A DNA stretch of 64,000 nucleotides from Catenaria anguillulae PL171 (taxonomy: Eukaryota > Blastocladiomycota > Blastocladiomycetes > Blastocladiales > Catenariaceae): positions 744,001 through 808,000 of the forward strand of contig MCFL01000001.1 of assembly GCA_002102555.1 (NCBI GenBank). The letters run 5' to 3'. Shown one piece after another: positions 34,712-46,558 of this stretch. Position 1 is the stretch's first letter; each line of letters starts with the position of its first letter. The position numbers and the translations under genes are program-made. Below the pieces are notes generated by a model that was not told the DNA's origin, did not search any database, and saw only the letters and a list, made by a program, of their open reading frames with translations.

Positions 34712-34928
34712 TTACGCAACGTCCACCCGTGAAATGCGCTCATACTGCGCCTCCTGCATCTTGCGCCGCCGATGTTGCAGGTTCCAGTATGCTCCGGCAC
34801 AGATCACTCCATTGATGAACTAGATGTGAATGTGAAGAGGTGAACTGAAGAACTTTTACCAGTGGAATGAAGAAGAAGCAAAAGTCGTATCGTACCAGGA
34901 AGAATAGGAAGCGGGATGGTTCCTCCAT
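34712..34928 (-). CDS. Putative 46-aa single-pass membrane protein
   Basis: Exons 34928-34896 and 34819-34712 join in phase 0 (CTG|GTACGA...TCTAG|TTC). The product starts MEEPSRFLFFL and continues into a hydrophobic FINGVICAGAYW, making one ~18-residue membrane segment. A strongly basic tail follows (QHRRRKMQEAQYERI). The ATG context is good (ccaaaaATGG). The layout suits a small mitochondrial or ER membrane subunit, but no family is recognised. An upstream frame is open for ~77 more codons, so a longer N-terminus is possible. Confidence 0.45.
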
Positions 34929-35235
34929 TTTTGGCTCCAGTGGTGGGCAAAAAACGGTCTTCGTCGCGAATGGCGGTTGGTCGAGGCGACGGTCAGGTTG
35001 GTGCGGGACCGTAGAGTAATCGTTGGCTTGGCTGAATGGTTTGTGCGGGACAAATAAGTTGCTCAAGGTTGTGTTGGAGTTACTCGCTTTTTCACGAGAA
35101 CGAATTGGCGACAATTGGAGCTGCAGGATCGTGTGCAAGCCCAAACAGGTCCGAAGCACCCTCGCGACATATCCATAAGATATCCCTATAAATTACAATA
35201 GCGCAAAAGTCCTAGACACAAATACTTCAAGACAG
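34929..35235. other. Intergenic
   Basis: 307 bp, promoter of the small membrane protein and 3' flank of ThrRS. Nothing else seen. Confidence 0.45.
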
Positions 35236-37203
35236 TCACAGCTTCAACTGCACCACAGGCGATCCCTCCCTCAACTTTTCTTGCACATACTTTTCGCCAA
35301 TCAAATAAAAGAACTCTGCCATCTCATTCACCGTGGCCAACCGAGTACCCCTGGCTTGCGGCAGCAACACATCCCAGCTAGCAAACTGCCTCTCCTCCTC
35401 CCCCACTGCCGTGGCAACCAGCGGACGCATCGTGACGGTCCCCATCTCTGCCTCCCGCTCGCCCACCATCACCACATAGCTATACCCCTTGTCATGCGCC
35501 AACCGGACCTTTTCCTTGAGCGTGTGCGACGACAAATCCACATCTGCTGCGAGCGGCTGGACAGGCGACGCAAGGCGCCGGCCCAGCAACTGCTTTTGCA
35601 CTGCCTGCTGCCAACGCGTCGGCTTGCCCGATGCCGACGTTGGGTGAGGCGACGGCAACGGTTGGGTGCCGCGAAGCACGTCACGAACTTGCACGGCATA
35701 GTCGACCAAGTGCTCGCGCTTTTGGTGCACGGGAATCACCATGACTTGACGCGGCGAAAGCCAGAACGGCCATTTGCCTTGGTAGTGTTCAGCAAGGATG
35801 GCAAGCATGCGTTCGACCGACCCGAGCACGGCCCGGTGGATCATGACGGGGGTGTCCTGCGAGTTGTCGGCGACTGATTGGACGAGTGTACTCCCAGTTA
35901 GTTTCTTTGCCAATTCATGGTATCCAGAATCGAAGCACAATGGGAGCTAGAGAGTAATAAACGTACGCTCGTATTTGAGGCCAAACCGTTCGGGCAACTG
36001 GAAATCCAACTGCACCGTTGCCGTCTGATGCATCCTTCCCGCCGCATCCCGCACACGAATATCAATTTTCGGTCCGTAAAACGCGCCATCGCCCGGATTC
36101 TCCTTCCACGGCGTATTAACTTGCGAATCGAGGGCCTCGCGCAGCGCACGTTCGGCGGCATCCCACTGGTCCAAGTTGCCCAAGTACTTATCGGGGCGCG
36201 TCGACAGCATAAACTCCCATCCAGCAAACCCAAACAGCGAGTAGACTTGATCAATCATGGCGAGCGTCGATCGGATCTCGTCGGCGACTTGGGACGTGGT
36301 GCAAAAGATGTGTGCGTCGTCTTGGTGGAAACGGCGTACGCGGGTCAAGCCGGACAGGGCGCCAGAGGCCTCGTTGCTAAATGGATACATTGATTAGGGC
36401 GTGGTCCGTCAGGAAAAGCGTTCTTTTGTTCGGGTTCAGTTGGTGACACAGCTTACGTACCGGTGCAAGGGCGAAAAGTCGGCAATCCGTAGCGGCAGAT
36501 CCTTGTAGGAATGCCTGGTCGACTTGAACAACAAGCAATGCCCAGGGCAATTCATGGGCTTGAGACCATACAATCCAGACTGGTCGTTGGCTGCATCAGG
36601 TGCATGAGCGTGATGGGCACACCCATCATGTGCCTCCCACTTTGTCGCATCTTGGGCGCCTTGCGGTTGCGGCGGTGCGTGCTTGTTGTCGCCCTGCCCG
36701 GGCAGCACGGCAAACATGTCGTCCTTGTAGTTGTCCCAATGGCCAGACTGTTGCCATAGCGGCCGCTTGTAGAGCTGAGGGGTGATAACCTCGTCGTATC
36801 CAAACTTGCGATACTGGGCACGCATCAGGTCCATGAGCTTGTGGACCATGCGTGTGCCGTGCGGGAGGAAAAAGGCCGAGCCGGGCGACAGGTCATGGAA
36901 CATGAAAAGTTTCTGGGCCTGCCCGATTTCGCGGTGATCTTTGATGACAGGGGCGGGCGGGGTGGGCTCGTCGGCGGAAGTGGAAGGAGGGGAGCTTCGT
37001 GCGGCGGCGGCGGCGGCGGAGGATTTGGGTGAGTCATGGTGCCTTGCCGTTGCAGTATTGGGTTGGGAAGATTGGTTTGTGGTAGTGGATAGAAAGAGTT
37101 TGAGATTGTGGGAAAAGGGGACGGCGCCAATGGATCTTGATGGCCGAGCACATGCGGACAGGGCGACCCGTGCCGCAATAGTCGCGAAAGAGGAGTTGAG
37201 CAT
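35236..37203 (-). CDS. MST1: Mitochondrial threonyl-tRNA synthetase
   Basis: Charges tRNA-Thr in mitochondria. Exons 37203-36461, 36376-35967 and 35873-35236 give 596 aa. The first ~45 residues are Ser/Arg/Ala-rich, as in a mitochondrial presequence. Class II landmarks: a zinc-ligand Cys in [12 protein letters not shown], motif 2 [27 protein letters not shown], zinc His in [11 protein letters not shown] and motif 3. An anticodon-binding domain ends the protein. The TGS and editing domains are absent, as in yeast Mst1, which supports the organellar form. There is a ~30-residue Gln/His-rich insert before the zinc Cys, and a Pro/Ser-rich one inside the anticodon domain. Confidence 0.93.
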
Positions 37204-37487
37204 TGCGATGGTGATTGACTTCTCATGTGTCAATGAAGTACAGGTGTATTTTAATTTTAAGGTGTGATTCGTGACGATGGAGTTGGGCTGTCGTGGCCAA
37301 TCGATCGGCGGCCCATGACATCCCGATCTGATCCGCTCATCAGCAAAAGCAACCAACACACAGTCAGACACACGGCCGCCGCCAGTTATTCGCTTTGTTG
37401 CTTGCTTGCTTGCCGTCAACACAAAGAGTGAGCCCCGACCAACGCTACGCTACGTTGCGCATCGCCACCCACGCCATCGCCCCCACC
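37204..37487. promoter_or_regulatory. Divergent promoter of two mitochondrial genes
   Basis: 284 bp separate the ThrRS ATG (minus) from the ATP17 ATG (plus). Both products go to mitochondria, so shared control is plausible. No known box was identified. Confidence 0.5.
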
Positions 37488-37909
37488 ATGTCGTCGTCCA
37501 TCCTCCGCACCGCGGCCCGCCGCGCCTACTCGACCCGCTCCTTCATCCCGCCCAACGTTGCCGCCACCCCCGCCGCTGGTGCCGGATCCTCTGCCCAACT
37601 CGGTGCCGAGCTCAAGCCCATTGTCTCGCTGTACCGCAACTTGCCCAAGGGCAACGCTACCTCGGATCCCTCCAAGCTCACCGAGGGCTTCTTTGTCAAC
37701 TACCGCAACAAGCACTTCCAGAACGGCAAGGAGACGGGCGCCCCCCTGGTCCATGTCATTCTTCTTGTGTTTGGCGTCGGATACACCATGGCCTACCACT
37801 CGCACTTGAGTATGTTGGTTCTTGTATCTGCTTTTTCTGACACACAATCCGATTGACACTCTCGATTCCCTTTAAACCAGAGCACCACAAGAACCAGGAG
37901 CACCACTAA
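37488..37909 (+). CDS. ATP17: Mitochondrial F1Fo-ATP synthase subunit f
   Basis: A membrane-sector subunit of ATP synthase. Exons 37488-37809 and 37881-37909 give 116 aa. The N-terminus (SSSILRTAARRAYSTRSF) is a typical presequence with an RAYS cleavage context. The mature part has the family pattern SLYRNLPKGN, GFFVNYRNKHFQNGK, one hydrophobic helix (VHVILLVFGVGYTMAY) and a His-rich end SHLKHHKNQEHH, like fungal Atp17. The last exon codes only nine residues plus the stop. Confidence 0.9.
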
Positions 37910-38958
37910 ACCCCTAGTGTGTGTGGCCCACTCGAAAACATACCTGCCAGCCTTGTTGCTCTTGTCACGACTGTGTCTTTGTCTTGTTTCATTTCTTACC
38001 CCTCTCGCTCTCTGCCAACGAGTGACGACTCCTTTTTTTGCTGAGTGAATCGTGGTGAGGTGATCGATCCCCTTCGCCCGCTCGCTCGCTCGCTCGCTCT
38101 TGTCTATTTCTCTTTCATGCAAGCGCCCGTCATTTTAGCATGCTTGTTTTCTGCGGCCAGAGCGGCCTCTCTTTTGTAGTGTCTTTGCCAGAAACAAAAA
38201 GTACATGATGGAAATGTGGAATTCAAAAACACCCAAACCCAACCTGGCGCAAGTGCGAGCTTAGCTCCATGTGGGCGTGCCTGAGAGCTCGAGTTGCTGG
38301 GGCGATGTGGTGGATGCACAATCCGTCATGTGAAGGGAGTCCCCGTTTACCTACATACCATCGATTGCGGGTTGAAGTAGTCCTTGAATTCCAATTCCAT
38401 GGACGAAATGGATCGAGTCCGACTTTGCATGACGACGACTGATGGGCAAGCCGTGGCGAGTTCACTGCCGACACGGATTGGGGATGAGGACTTGCTACAG
38501 AGTTCTCCATAGTACCCGCTCGACCCTGGGACGCAGAACGAGCTGCTGTGTGATGTCGGGCCAGGATTCTCAGGATTGATGCTGATGCTGATTTTTTGAT
38601 GAATGAGCTGAAATGGTGGACGATTTCGATGGCGATGATGCTTGTTGGTGCCCGTCTCGGACTGGAGGTTGGCTCCAGCCCATCGACCGCGTTCCCCGCC
38701 ACCATCATTGACTTTGAACTCCACGACTTTGCCTTTGCTCTTTCACTTCTTCGCTTTCAATTGCTGACTTGAACTTTCCATGAATTCATCGCATTTCCGT
38801 TAAGAATCTCGAGCTTCCCTCCCGCCGTCGAGTCGCCTTCGTCCTCCCTCCCTCGAAACTCACCTGCCCCACTCGCCTCCGCCATCGCCATCAGCAACAC
38901 CCGCACGTCCCCTTCTCACCACTCGAGCTTCGGTCCCAATCCCAATCCCCAACCAACC
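37910..38958. other. Intergenic with a doubtful minus-strand gene
   Basis: 1.05 kb. A (GCTC)5 run lies at 38080-38099. On the minus strand, frames at 38724-38347 and 38319-38104 can be joined through GTATGT...CTCAG. The second part ends in a charged helix-like tail (REAALAAENKHAK), but the first part has no good ATG and odd composition. I do not call a gene here. The right end is the MAPKK promoter. Confidence 0.35.
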
Positions 38959-40145
38959 ATGCTCGGCCGAAAGGGGCCCTCGCTCCGCATCAACGTCGAC
39001 ACTCTGGCGACACCAGGCGTCCACGAATCCCCGGCCCCGCTCACCGCACACCAAGGCCCTCTCGCTGCCGTTGCCACGACCGCCGCCCTCGGCGAACTGC
39101 GGCAAGCCGACCTGGTGCCCTGCGAAAAGCTTGGCGAGGGCGCGTCGGGCGCTGTCCACAAGTGTATCCACAAGCCCACAAACACCATTCTCGCACGCAA
39201 GACCGTTGCTTTGGACCCGTCATCGACCCCCATGGTGGTGCGCGAGCTCACGCTCATGCACGCCTTTGATTCGCCACACATTGTCAAGTACTTTGGCTGC
39301 TACCAAGACGAGTCGGACCCCGGGTCGCTGTGTATTTGCATGGAGTATTGCGACCTCGGCTCGCTCGATGCAATTGCCAAACGGGTCTATGCCCGTGGCG
39401 GATTCCTCACCGAAGACTTGTTGGGCGCCATTTGCGTCGCCACACTCAAGGCCCTCCACTACCTGCACAAGCAACACCGTGTCATTCACCGTGACATCAA
39501 GCCCAGTAACATTCTTGTCAACACGCGCGGCGACATCAAACTGTGCGACTTTGGCGTGTCCGGATTGCTCGTCGAGTCCATGGCAAACACGTTTGTCGGC
39601 ACATCGTTTTACATGGCGCCCGAGCGCATTCAGGGGCATCCATACACGGTACGCAGTGACGTGTGGAGTTTGGGCATCACCATGCTCGAGCTTGCCTTGG
39701 GCAAGTTTCCGTATCCCTTCATGGTCGACAGCAATCCGCGGACGTCCTTTTTGTTGGATGGCAGTGGCAAGCCGCTCGATCAACAATTGGTCGGCAAGGC
39801 GGGCAACTTGCCCATTTTTGAGGTTTTGGATTACATTATCAATCAACCGGCGCCGGCAATTCCGCAAGAGTTGATTTATTCGGCCAGCAATCCACAGGGG
39901 AGGCTGAGTGATGGGTTCAGGGACTTTGTCACACGGTGGTATGTTGCCTTGTCCTCCTCATTTTCACTTCTTTGTGACATTCTCACTCACTCCAATTATG
40001 GATGCAATTTGTAAATAGCCTGGTCAAGGATGCAGCTACCCGTCCCAACCCCGACGTCATTTCACAGCACGGATTCGTAAGGCATTGGGCTGCCGCCCGG
40101 GTAGATACCGCCGCGTGGGCTCGCATGGTTGACCAATGTCGGTGA
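38959..40145 (+). CDS. MAP kinase kinase (Mkk-like)
   Basis: A dual-specificity kinase that activates a MAPK. Exons 38959-39938 and 40019-40145 give 368 aa. Gly loop GEGASGAVHK, catalytic Lys in LARKTV, HRDIKPSNIL, DFGVSG and APERI are all intact. The activation loop reads ESMANTFVGTSFYMAPERI, with Ser and Thr in the S-x-A-x-T arrangement phosphorylated by MAPKK kinases. IQGHPYTVRSDVWSLG resembles the Mkk1/Mkk2 (cell wall integrity) class more than Ste7 or Pbs2; that assignment is tentative. The short basic N-terminus (MLGRKGPSLRINV) could be a MAPK-docking site. Confidence 0.93.
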
Positions 40146-40557
40146 TGCATGATCCACCCGCCACTTTTGTTCGCACACACACATCTGTCAGTAGTCCACA
40201 GGTTGGGCGTCGCTTTTCGTATCATTCCACCCAGCTGTCCTTACCCGCACACACCCGTACTTGCTTCTCCCTTCTCGATGTGTCGTATTCCACCGTTTGC
40301 ATGTCTTTCTTTTCTTTTCTTTTTGTGTCCGTGTCCGTCAATCCCCCCTCCATTGATTTCCCCGGCGCTGGTTTATCTCGCCGTTGCTCCTTTGTTGTCC
40401 ACACGCCATCATCATCAACATCATCATCTCACAAGTACTGCATATCACAGCACCCAAATAGATTTTTTGTGCCCCCCAAAATCAAAATGCTCACCCTTCG
40501 ACATTATCGGACAGGAGGGTATATATGTTTCAAGTCATCCAAAGCCAACACAACGAC
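40146..40557. other. Intergenic between convergent stops
   Basis: 412 bp, pyrimidine-rich, probably the 3' UTRs of MAPKK and POP5. No gene seen. Confidence 0.5.
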
Positions 40558-41148
40558 TCACTCACCCATCTCGTAAATCTTTTCCACATTCTGTGCCGCG
40601 CGCTTCTCCACTTCGGGTTTCGCCATCTGGGCCATGTCTACAAAAAAACACGCAAAAGAAGGCAGGCCCACAAGTCAATCCCCCCCGTGTTTGTTGTCTT
40701 CACACAACCACCGATGACAGGAGTTGATGCAACCCCCCAAAAAAAACATACCCTCCCCACTCTCTGCCGCAATCCTCGCCAACAACGCATCCAGCTGCCT
40801 GCGATCCTCGGCAATCGCCGCCTCCTGAGCCTTGCGCATGGTCCCAGAACAATTGACCACGACCATCCGGCACCGCCGGTTATTGATGGTGGTCATGAGC
40901 GACAGCGTCGACCACAAGTACCGGATCTGGTCGCGCGCCACACGCGCAACGCCAATGCCCGTGAAATTGGAAAAGTAGCGCACTGACAGGTTGGATTGGA
41001 TGCGGCCAAGACCCAGCGGACCAAAGTGGACTTCGGTTGCGGCGCGGATTTTGCGTTCAAGGTCGTAGGCTTGAAGAGAGTCGTCGACGAGCGATGGGTC
41101 CGAGAAGGTCAGGATGAATGTCAGGTAGCGGTACTTGAAGCGAACCAT
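40558..41148 (-). CDS. POP5: RNase P/MRP protein subunit POP5
   Basis: A shared protein subunit of nuclear RNase P (pre-tRNA 5' processing) and RNase MRP (rRNA processing). Exons 41148-40752 and 40637-40558 give 158 aa, as expected. It begins MVRFKYRYLTF, the typical Pop5 start, and contains LSVRYFSNFTGIGVARVARD, then RMVVVNCSGTMRKAQ, matching the family core. The second exon adds a charged tail (KPEVEKRAAQNVEKIYEMG). An in-frame ATG 45 bp upstream was not chosen, because MVRFK is the conserved start. Confidence 0.93.
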
Positions 41149-42737
41149 GTTGAGCAATGGCGGGGTTGGTGGTGGTTGGTCCGAGGGAACCAAGTGGATC
41201 TACGGAGAGAGAGAGCGAGCCATGTCATGTCGACGGAGCGAGGTGGCAGGGTTAGAAGGTGCTGCTGTAGGCCAGAGGATGTGCATGGAAATGTCATTGC
41301 TAGTACTTTCTCAAGTGGATGTATCCGGATGAAATTATACTTACTCGATGCAGCATTTTCAATGATTATTGAGCCAACTTGGAGTGTCTGTAGATTCTCA
41401 CTGCAGCGCTTAGGAAACTGTCTACAAGATCGGCGGACCTCACGCTCTCAACTCGTGTCCACACGGCGACCCCAGATCCATGTTGCCAGGCCTCGCAATT
41501 GATGGACTCGCTCGCAGTTGTCGAACGTTGGATGCTCAAGACGCACAACGGGTACCGTAGCGGTGTCGAACACACGATAAGTGCGCTGGTCGAGTCCCTC
41601 TACGACCCCACCACGGGCGCCAGTTGCCAAGTATCCACTCGGACAAGACGCGCAAGCTCGCACCTCTACCCGGTACGCATGCAGTCGTTGCTTACCTCCC
41701 ATGATCCCGCTGGCCGCATTCTGACCCATTTTCGTGGCGCAAACCGCCAGCGTCAGTAGCTCGGCACAAGTCGAGGATACCCTTTTGCGCCCATACACCC
41801 TACCCCGCGCTGCTTGACATGTTGCTCGTGCGCCTCAGGATGATTAAGGTCGCACATCACCAGGCCATCAACAATAGTATTTGTCGCCCAGGGTGTACTG
41901 CATTCAAGTTGTTTCATTGTGGTGAATTCCACCTTTGTTTCTTTGATTTTGTTTCCTTTCCCAACATGCCGGACTCTCTCAGGTACGAGTAGAGCTTAGT
42001 CTTGTTCCCACCTCACTCGTTCTGTTCCTTTTCCTCCTCCTGTTGTTACGTTTTACCCTTGTTCTGTCAGTGCCCAAGTTGCTTTTCATCCTCTGTATTG
42101 TTCCACTTTGATCATTCCCTTTCAGCATCTAGTTGTACAGGAAGTGGTGTGCTTTCATTGCCGTAGTCACATTGTCTCGCATCGCCTTGTTTCGAGCAGG
42201 ACAAGTATTGCCCTTTGGAGCAAAAGGTTCAGGTTTGTCACTCTTTCTGATTCTGCACTCGATGAAACTGTGGTGCACGGCGCTTCCAAGGTTAACGATT
42301 GCATTAAATTACGACGGCCGGTCAACCCAAAAGGCAAGCACGAAAAGTGTGGTGCGACACAAGCAGGTGCAACGGGAAACGTGACATGAAAGCGGAGAGA
42401 AAAGGGCGTGGACAGGTGGGTGTGGGAAAGAACTGCCTCGGGATTTGGGGTAAACGAAGGTAAATCAATCAACAAGAAGAGATGGGGGACTGAAGCAAAA
42501 GGGGAAAAAATTGAGGAATCGGATATGAACGAAAGCGGATCCAAGCCGAATCAACTTGGAAGAGCAGGAAAACGATGTAAACAACGACCACAGTTGAAGT
42601 AATCAAAGCACGGAAAGTAGAGCGAGACACATGAATGCGGGAATTGAGACGACATCACAATATCACCAAAACCACCAAGGAGCAACAGCCATGGAAGCAC
42701 AAATGTACACTCTCAACTCGACTCGACTCGACGCTTC
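41149..42737. other. Long stretch with possible exon remnant
   Basis: 1.6 kb between the POP5 start and the stop of the large minus-strand gene. At 41491-41760 (+) a frame after a cttgccag-like acceptor reads protein-like sequence (SLAVVERWMLKTHNGYRSG, then ISALVESLYDPTTGASC) and contains GTATCC and GTACGC donor candidates. I could not extend it to a full gene. The rest shows only short frames. Confidence 0.35.
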
Positions 42738-45700
42738 TTAGCGGCTCTGGCTGGCCCCAACCTCTCCACTCGCCGCCGCCGCACTGCCCATTCTCGGCGA
42801 CACCTGCATTGGCGATCCAGTCCCTGGCGCTGTCTTGGGTGATCCAGTGCTCCACATACTATCCGATCTGCCGAGCTTGCCACCCATCACCACCGACTCG
42901 GATGTAGTCGTCGCCGCCGCTGCGGCCGCCGCCAATCTCGCGAGCCGCATGGCCGCCTCATGTTGCTGCACGACCGATGGCGACGCGGCCGTGGCCATTC
43001 CACCTGCGCCCGCCGTGCGCGTGCCAGTTGCCATCGACGATGACGTGAACGATGTGGGCATGGCAGCGGGAGCAAGGTCATCGGCGGGAATCGTGATTGA
43101 CGGAAGGTTGCTCGACGGTGAGCCTGGCGTGAAAATGGAGGCCGTCGATGCTGCCGACGCGTATCCGGGCATGGCAAGCATGGGCGATCCGCCCGTGCTG
43201 CCAGTATTGTGCAAGCCAAGCAAGTTTCCGCTACTAGGTGGCAAATTCGACGACGTTGCGGCTTCCGATGCCGAGTGCGGATGCGCTGCAGATACAAACT
43301 CGCCATGCTTCCGGAACCTAAACTGGTTGATGCCCGACACCCACGTCCCGTTGAAACACGGCTCGAGCTGAATGCCCGCATCTTGTAGTTGTTGCAACGT
43401 CGAAATGGCCGTTTCAATCAGTGACGCGTGTGTACTCTTGATGGGTCCGCCAGTGAGTGTTGCGGGAATGGCGCCGCCAGTGGATGCCGCGCCGGTGGTC
43501 GCACTTGATGATGTCATGGAAGAGGCAAAGAGCATGGGCGAAGTCACAAATTGGGCAGGAGACAAGGGCGCCGACATGGTGAGCGAGGTGGGTGAAATCG
43601 ACGGGCTCGTGATGAAGAGGTTGGATGGGCCAACCGACGGCTGGTGGCGAGCTTGAGGGTGGAAAAAACTGGGCGATCCCGACGCGGACAATGCTGCGCT
43701 TCCGAGTGAAGGGGACAAATCACTCGTCGATAGCGAGAGATAGTGACCTGGTCGGACCGCCGCGGGCGCATTCATCATGTTCACGCCAGCCACAGCCGGC
43801 GACGGTGGGAACTGAAGAGTGCTGGGTGAGCCCATGGGCGAACCCAAGGCTTGCGCAAGCTCGAGCGCAGCCGATGTGGACATTGGGGGCGAAGGTGCGA
43901 TTGGTGGCAACTTTGGCGAAACTAGTGCTGGAACAAGATTCCCCGGCGGGTGCGCCGAACGTTCTTTGTATGGCGTCGCCGGCGAATCGAGTGCCGGAAC
44001 AAGATCCATTGGCTGGTGTTGCTGCTGCTGCTGCGGCGGCGGCGGCGGTGGCCGCAGTTCCTGCGTTTGCGCCACAGGCTGAGCCAACGATGCCGGTCGA
44101 CGGCGCGTGCCCTTTGGCTTTTGACGCGGCGGCGTTGTAATGCTTGCCTGTGTTGACGACGAGGCCACGCTTGCAGGTGTGGTGATGGCTTGCAATGCCG
44201 TCAGAGACGCGCTCCGGCGCAAGCGCTTGGTCGGCGGCGGCAACTCGATCGCGTCCGGCGAATTGGCTGCTGCTCCCGGCTCTTGCTGCTGCTGCTGCTG
44301 ACCTGCATTCGCCACATGAGGGCCGTCACTTGCTGGCTCGGCTCTTGATGCCGCCTGGACAGCCGCGGACGCCCCCGATCCTGAACCAGAAGCAGCAGCC
44401 GTGGCCGACCGTTTGCGTGATTGACCAGCCCGCTTTGTCTTTGGCGGCGGCATTACTGGCGGCGGCATGGACGCATTTACCGCGCGCGCATGATCCGTTT
44501 CCTCACCCGCCTCTGCCACGGCCGCGGCCGTCGCGGCCATCACCTCGCCCAAATCGGGCGGCACCGTTGACCCCCTGCGCCCATTCTTTGGCGTGACCCT
44601 GCCCTGCGCCACCAACCAATCCCATGTCTCCTTGACGTCCTTGCTGCTTGCTGCCTGCGGTGCGACACGCATGCATAGCGTCTTCCATAGCTCCTGCCTA
44701 TCCTGCTTGTTGCCTGCACACGACTTGATGGCTGCGCACACGCGCTGTTTGACGGGCAGCGGAAACACAACCCGTGGGTTTCCAGGCGGATGATCCTCGC
44801 CCGCATCTTCGCCACCCTCGTTCGTGGCAGTGGCGGTGGCACGTGCGCGGTTGTGAATCGCCCGCGCATAATCCCAAGTAGTCTCGAGCTCTTCCAAGTC
44901 TCTCAACACGGTCGCTGAATCCACGACACGGTACACCTGTGCGCGCGAAATGCGAAACTTTGTGCGAAAGTAGTCTTCGAGCGACATGTCGCGGCACTTG
45001 TACAACTTTTCTGCAACAATGGCCGACACGGCATTCACGGTGGCCTTGAAGGCACGTCGCTGTGCCGTAAAGTCGCGCATGTGCGGTGGAGCCGACAGCG
45101 CAGTCAAGTCAATGATGGATTCGAGATGTGTGAGGCGGTCGTTGAGGACAGAGGCCAGGCTCGATATCGGTAGTTGGTTCCCGTCGACAGTGCCCGTGGC
45201 CGCCACGGTGGTGGTGGTGGGGCCGGGGACCACGGATGAGGCACGAGGCATGCGGCGGGAGGCTGACGAGCGGGCAGCGCGACGGCGGTTGGGCGTGGAT
45301 TCAGGATCAGTGAAAATGTCGTCGTCATCGTCATCGTTGTTGTCTTCAGAAGAGGAGGAAGAAAGGTTGTCGTCCGTGAACTGAGGATGGGACATGTTGG
45401 AGATGTTGGGTGGAGCAAGGGTCAGAGCGTCCGAGTTGGGTGAAGTGTCGGCCGATGACGGGTACGAGAGGTCATGGTCGTCTTCTGAAGCTTGACAGAG
45501 GTTGTAAGCACTCACTCGTAAAATGCGTGAAACAAGACAAATAGGTCAGATGCGAGCATACCCGATGCCGTTGACAAGCGCGTCACGCGTCGAATCCCGC
45601 GCCGGGTCTGGGCCGCCACAGGCAATGTTTCTTGACCATTAAACTGCTGCGTAGATGATGCAGGCGGTTGTTGCTGCCTCATGGCCATGCGCCTCGTCAC

Positions 45701-46558
45701 GGGTCCTCTCTTTCCAACCGTGCTTCCCTCACCCGCCGCTGTCGCCACGGTCGGCCGACTGCCTTGTGGGTGCTCGGCTTCGAGCGAAGACGCGGATCCA
45801 CTCTCATTCACTGCCCCTGGTGTCCCACGCGCGCGGCGGGCACCCTTGACCGAAGCGCCAAGCCCATCGGTTGAAACGGATGCGGATGCCCTTGCCATGG
45901 CATCAAGAAACACGGACGATGGCGGCAGCGTCGGTGGGCTAACTGCCCCACGCCGGTGGGCGTGCAAGACGAGCGGCGATGCGACATTCGAGTGGCCGTA
46001 CTGTGGGGTCTGCATGCCCGATCCGGACGACGCCGAGGTTGTGCGCAAGCCGCCCGGTATGCTGCCCATCATGGGCGACAGCGCGTCAAAGTCTTCCCCG
46101 GCAGAGATGTGTCGGACGTGGTGGTGGGCCATTGAGTGGTCGTTGGGACCGAGATAGCTGGGCATCATAATTGATGCGGGCTGGCTGGTAGCTGCTGCCG
46201 AGGACGAGGATGCAAAGTAGGGTGGACAGTGCGGGTGGTGGTAAAGATCGGGCGGGCCGTACATGAGCATGGCCGGCGACATGGTTGTGGGCAAGACAGA
46301 GTCCTCATCACCGGTGGGTCCCGAGGGAATGCATGAGCCGAGGTCGGACCCGGATAGTGAAGATAACGACGAGGACGAGCCAGGGACTTGGGTTCGAGGA
46401 TCCTCTAGTACAGATTGGCTCGGTGCGTTGTCGCTGGCAGCAAGAAAAGCACGACCGAGGGCGGCCAGCGCAGCGGCAGCATCAGAGGATCGCAGCGAGA
46501 CGGTAGGTGTTGGGGCCGATGAGGATGACATCTGCGAATCGGAATCGGACGGGTCCAT
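42738..46558 (-). CDS. 1249-aa disordered protein with a prokaryote-like HTH region
   Basis: Two exons (46558-45562, 45490-42738) give 1249 aa. The intron uses GTATGC...GTCAAG, and the frame runs on smoothly as STASASEDDHDLS. Most of the protein is Ser/Pro/Ala-rich, with an acidic block (SSSSSEDNNDDDDDD) next to basic patches (NRRRAARSSASRRMPR). One compact region, residues ~490-640 (about 44570-45005), reads EKLYKCRDMSLEDYFRTKF, ISRAQVYRVVDSA and later VKQRVCAAIKSCAG. Its pattern resembles HTH regions of phage and plasmid proteins (EYcrerwgiSRxxAYRLI). A nuclear DNA-binding regulator is a reasonable guess. No known eukaryotic transcription-factor domain is seen. Confidence 0.75.
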
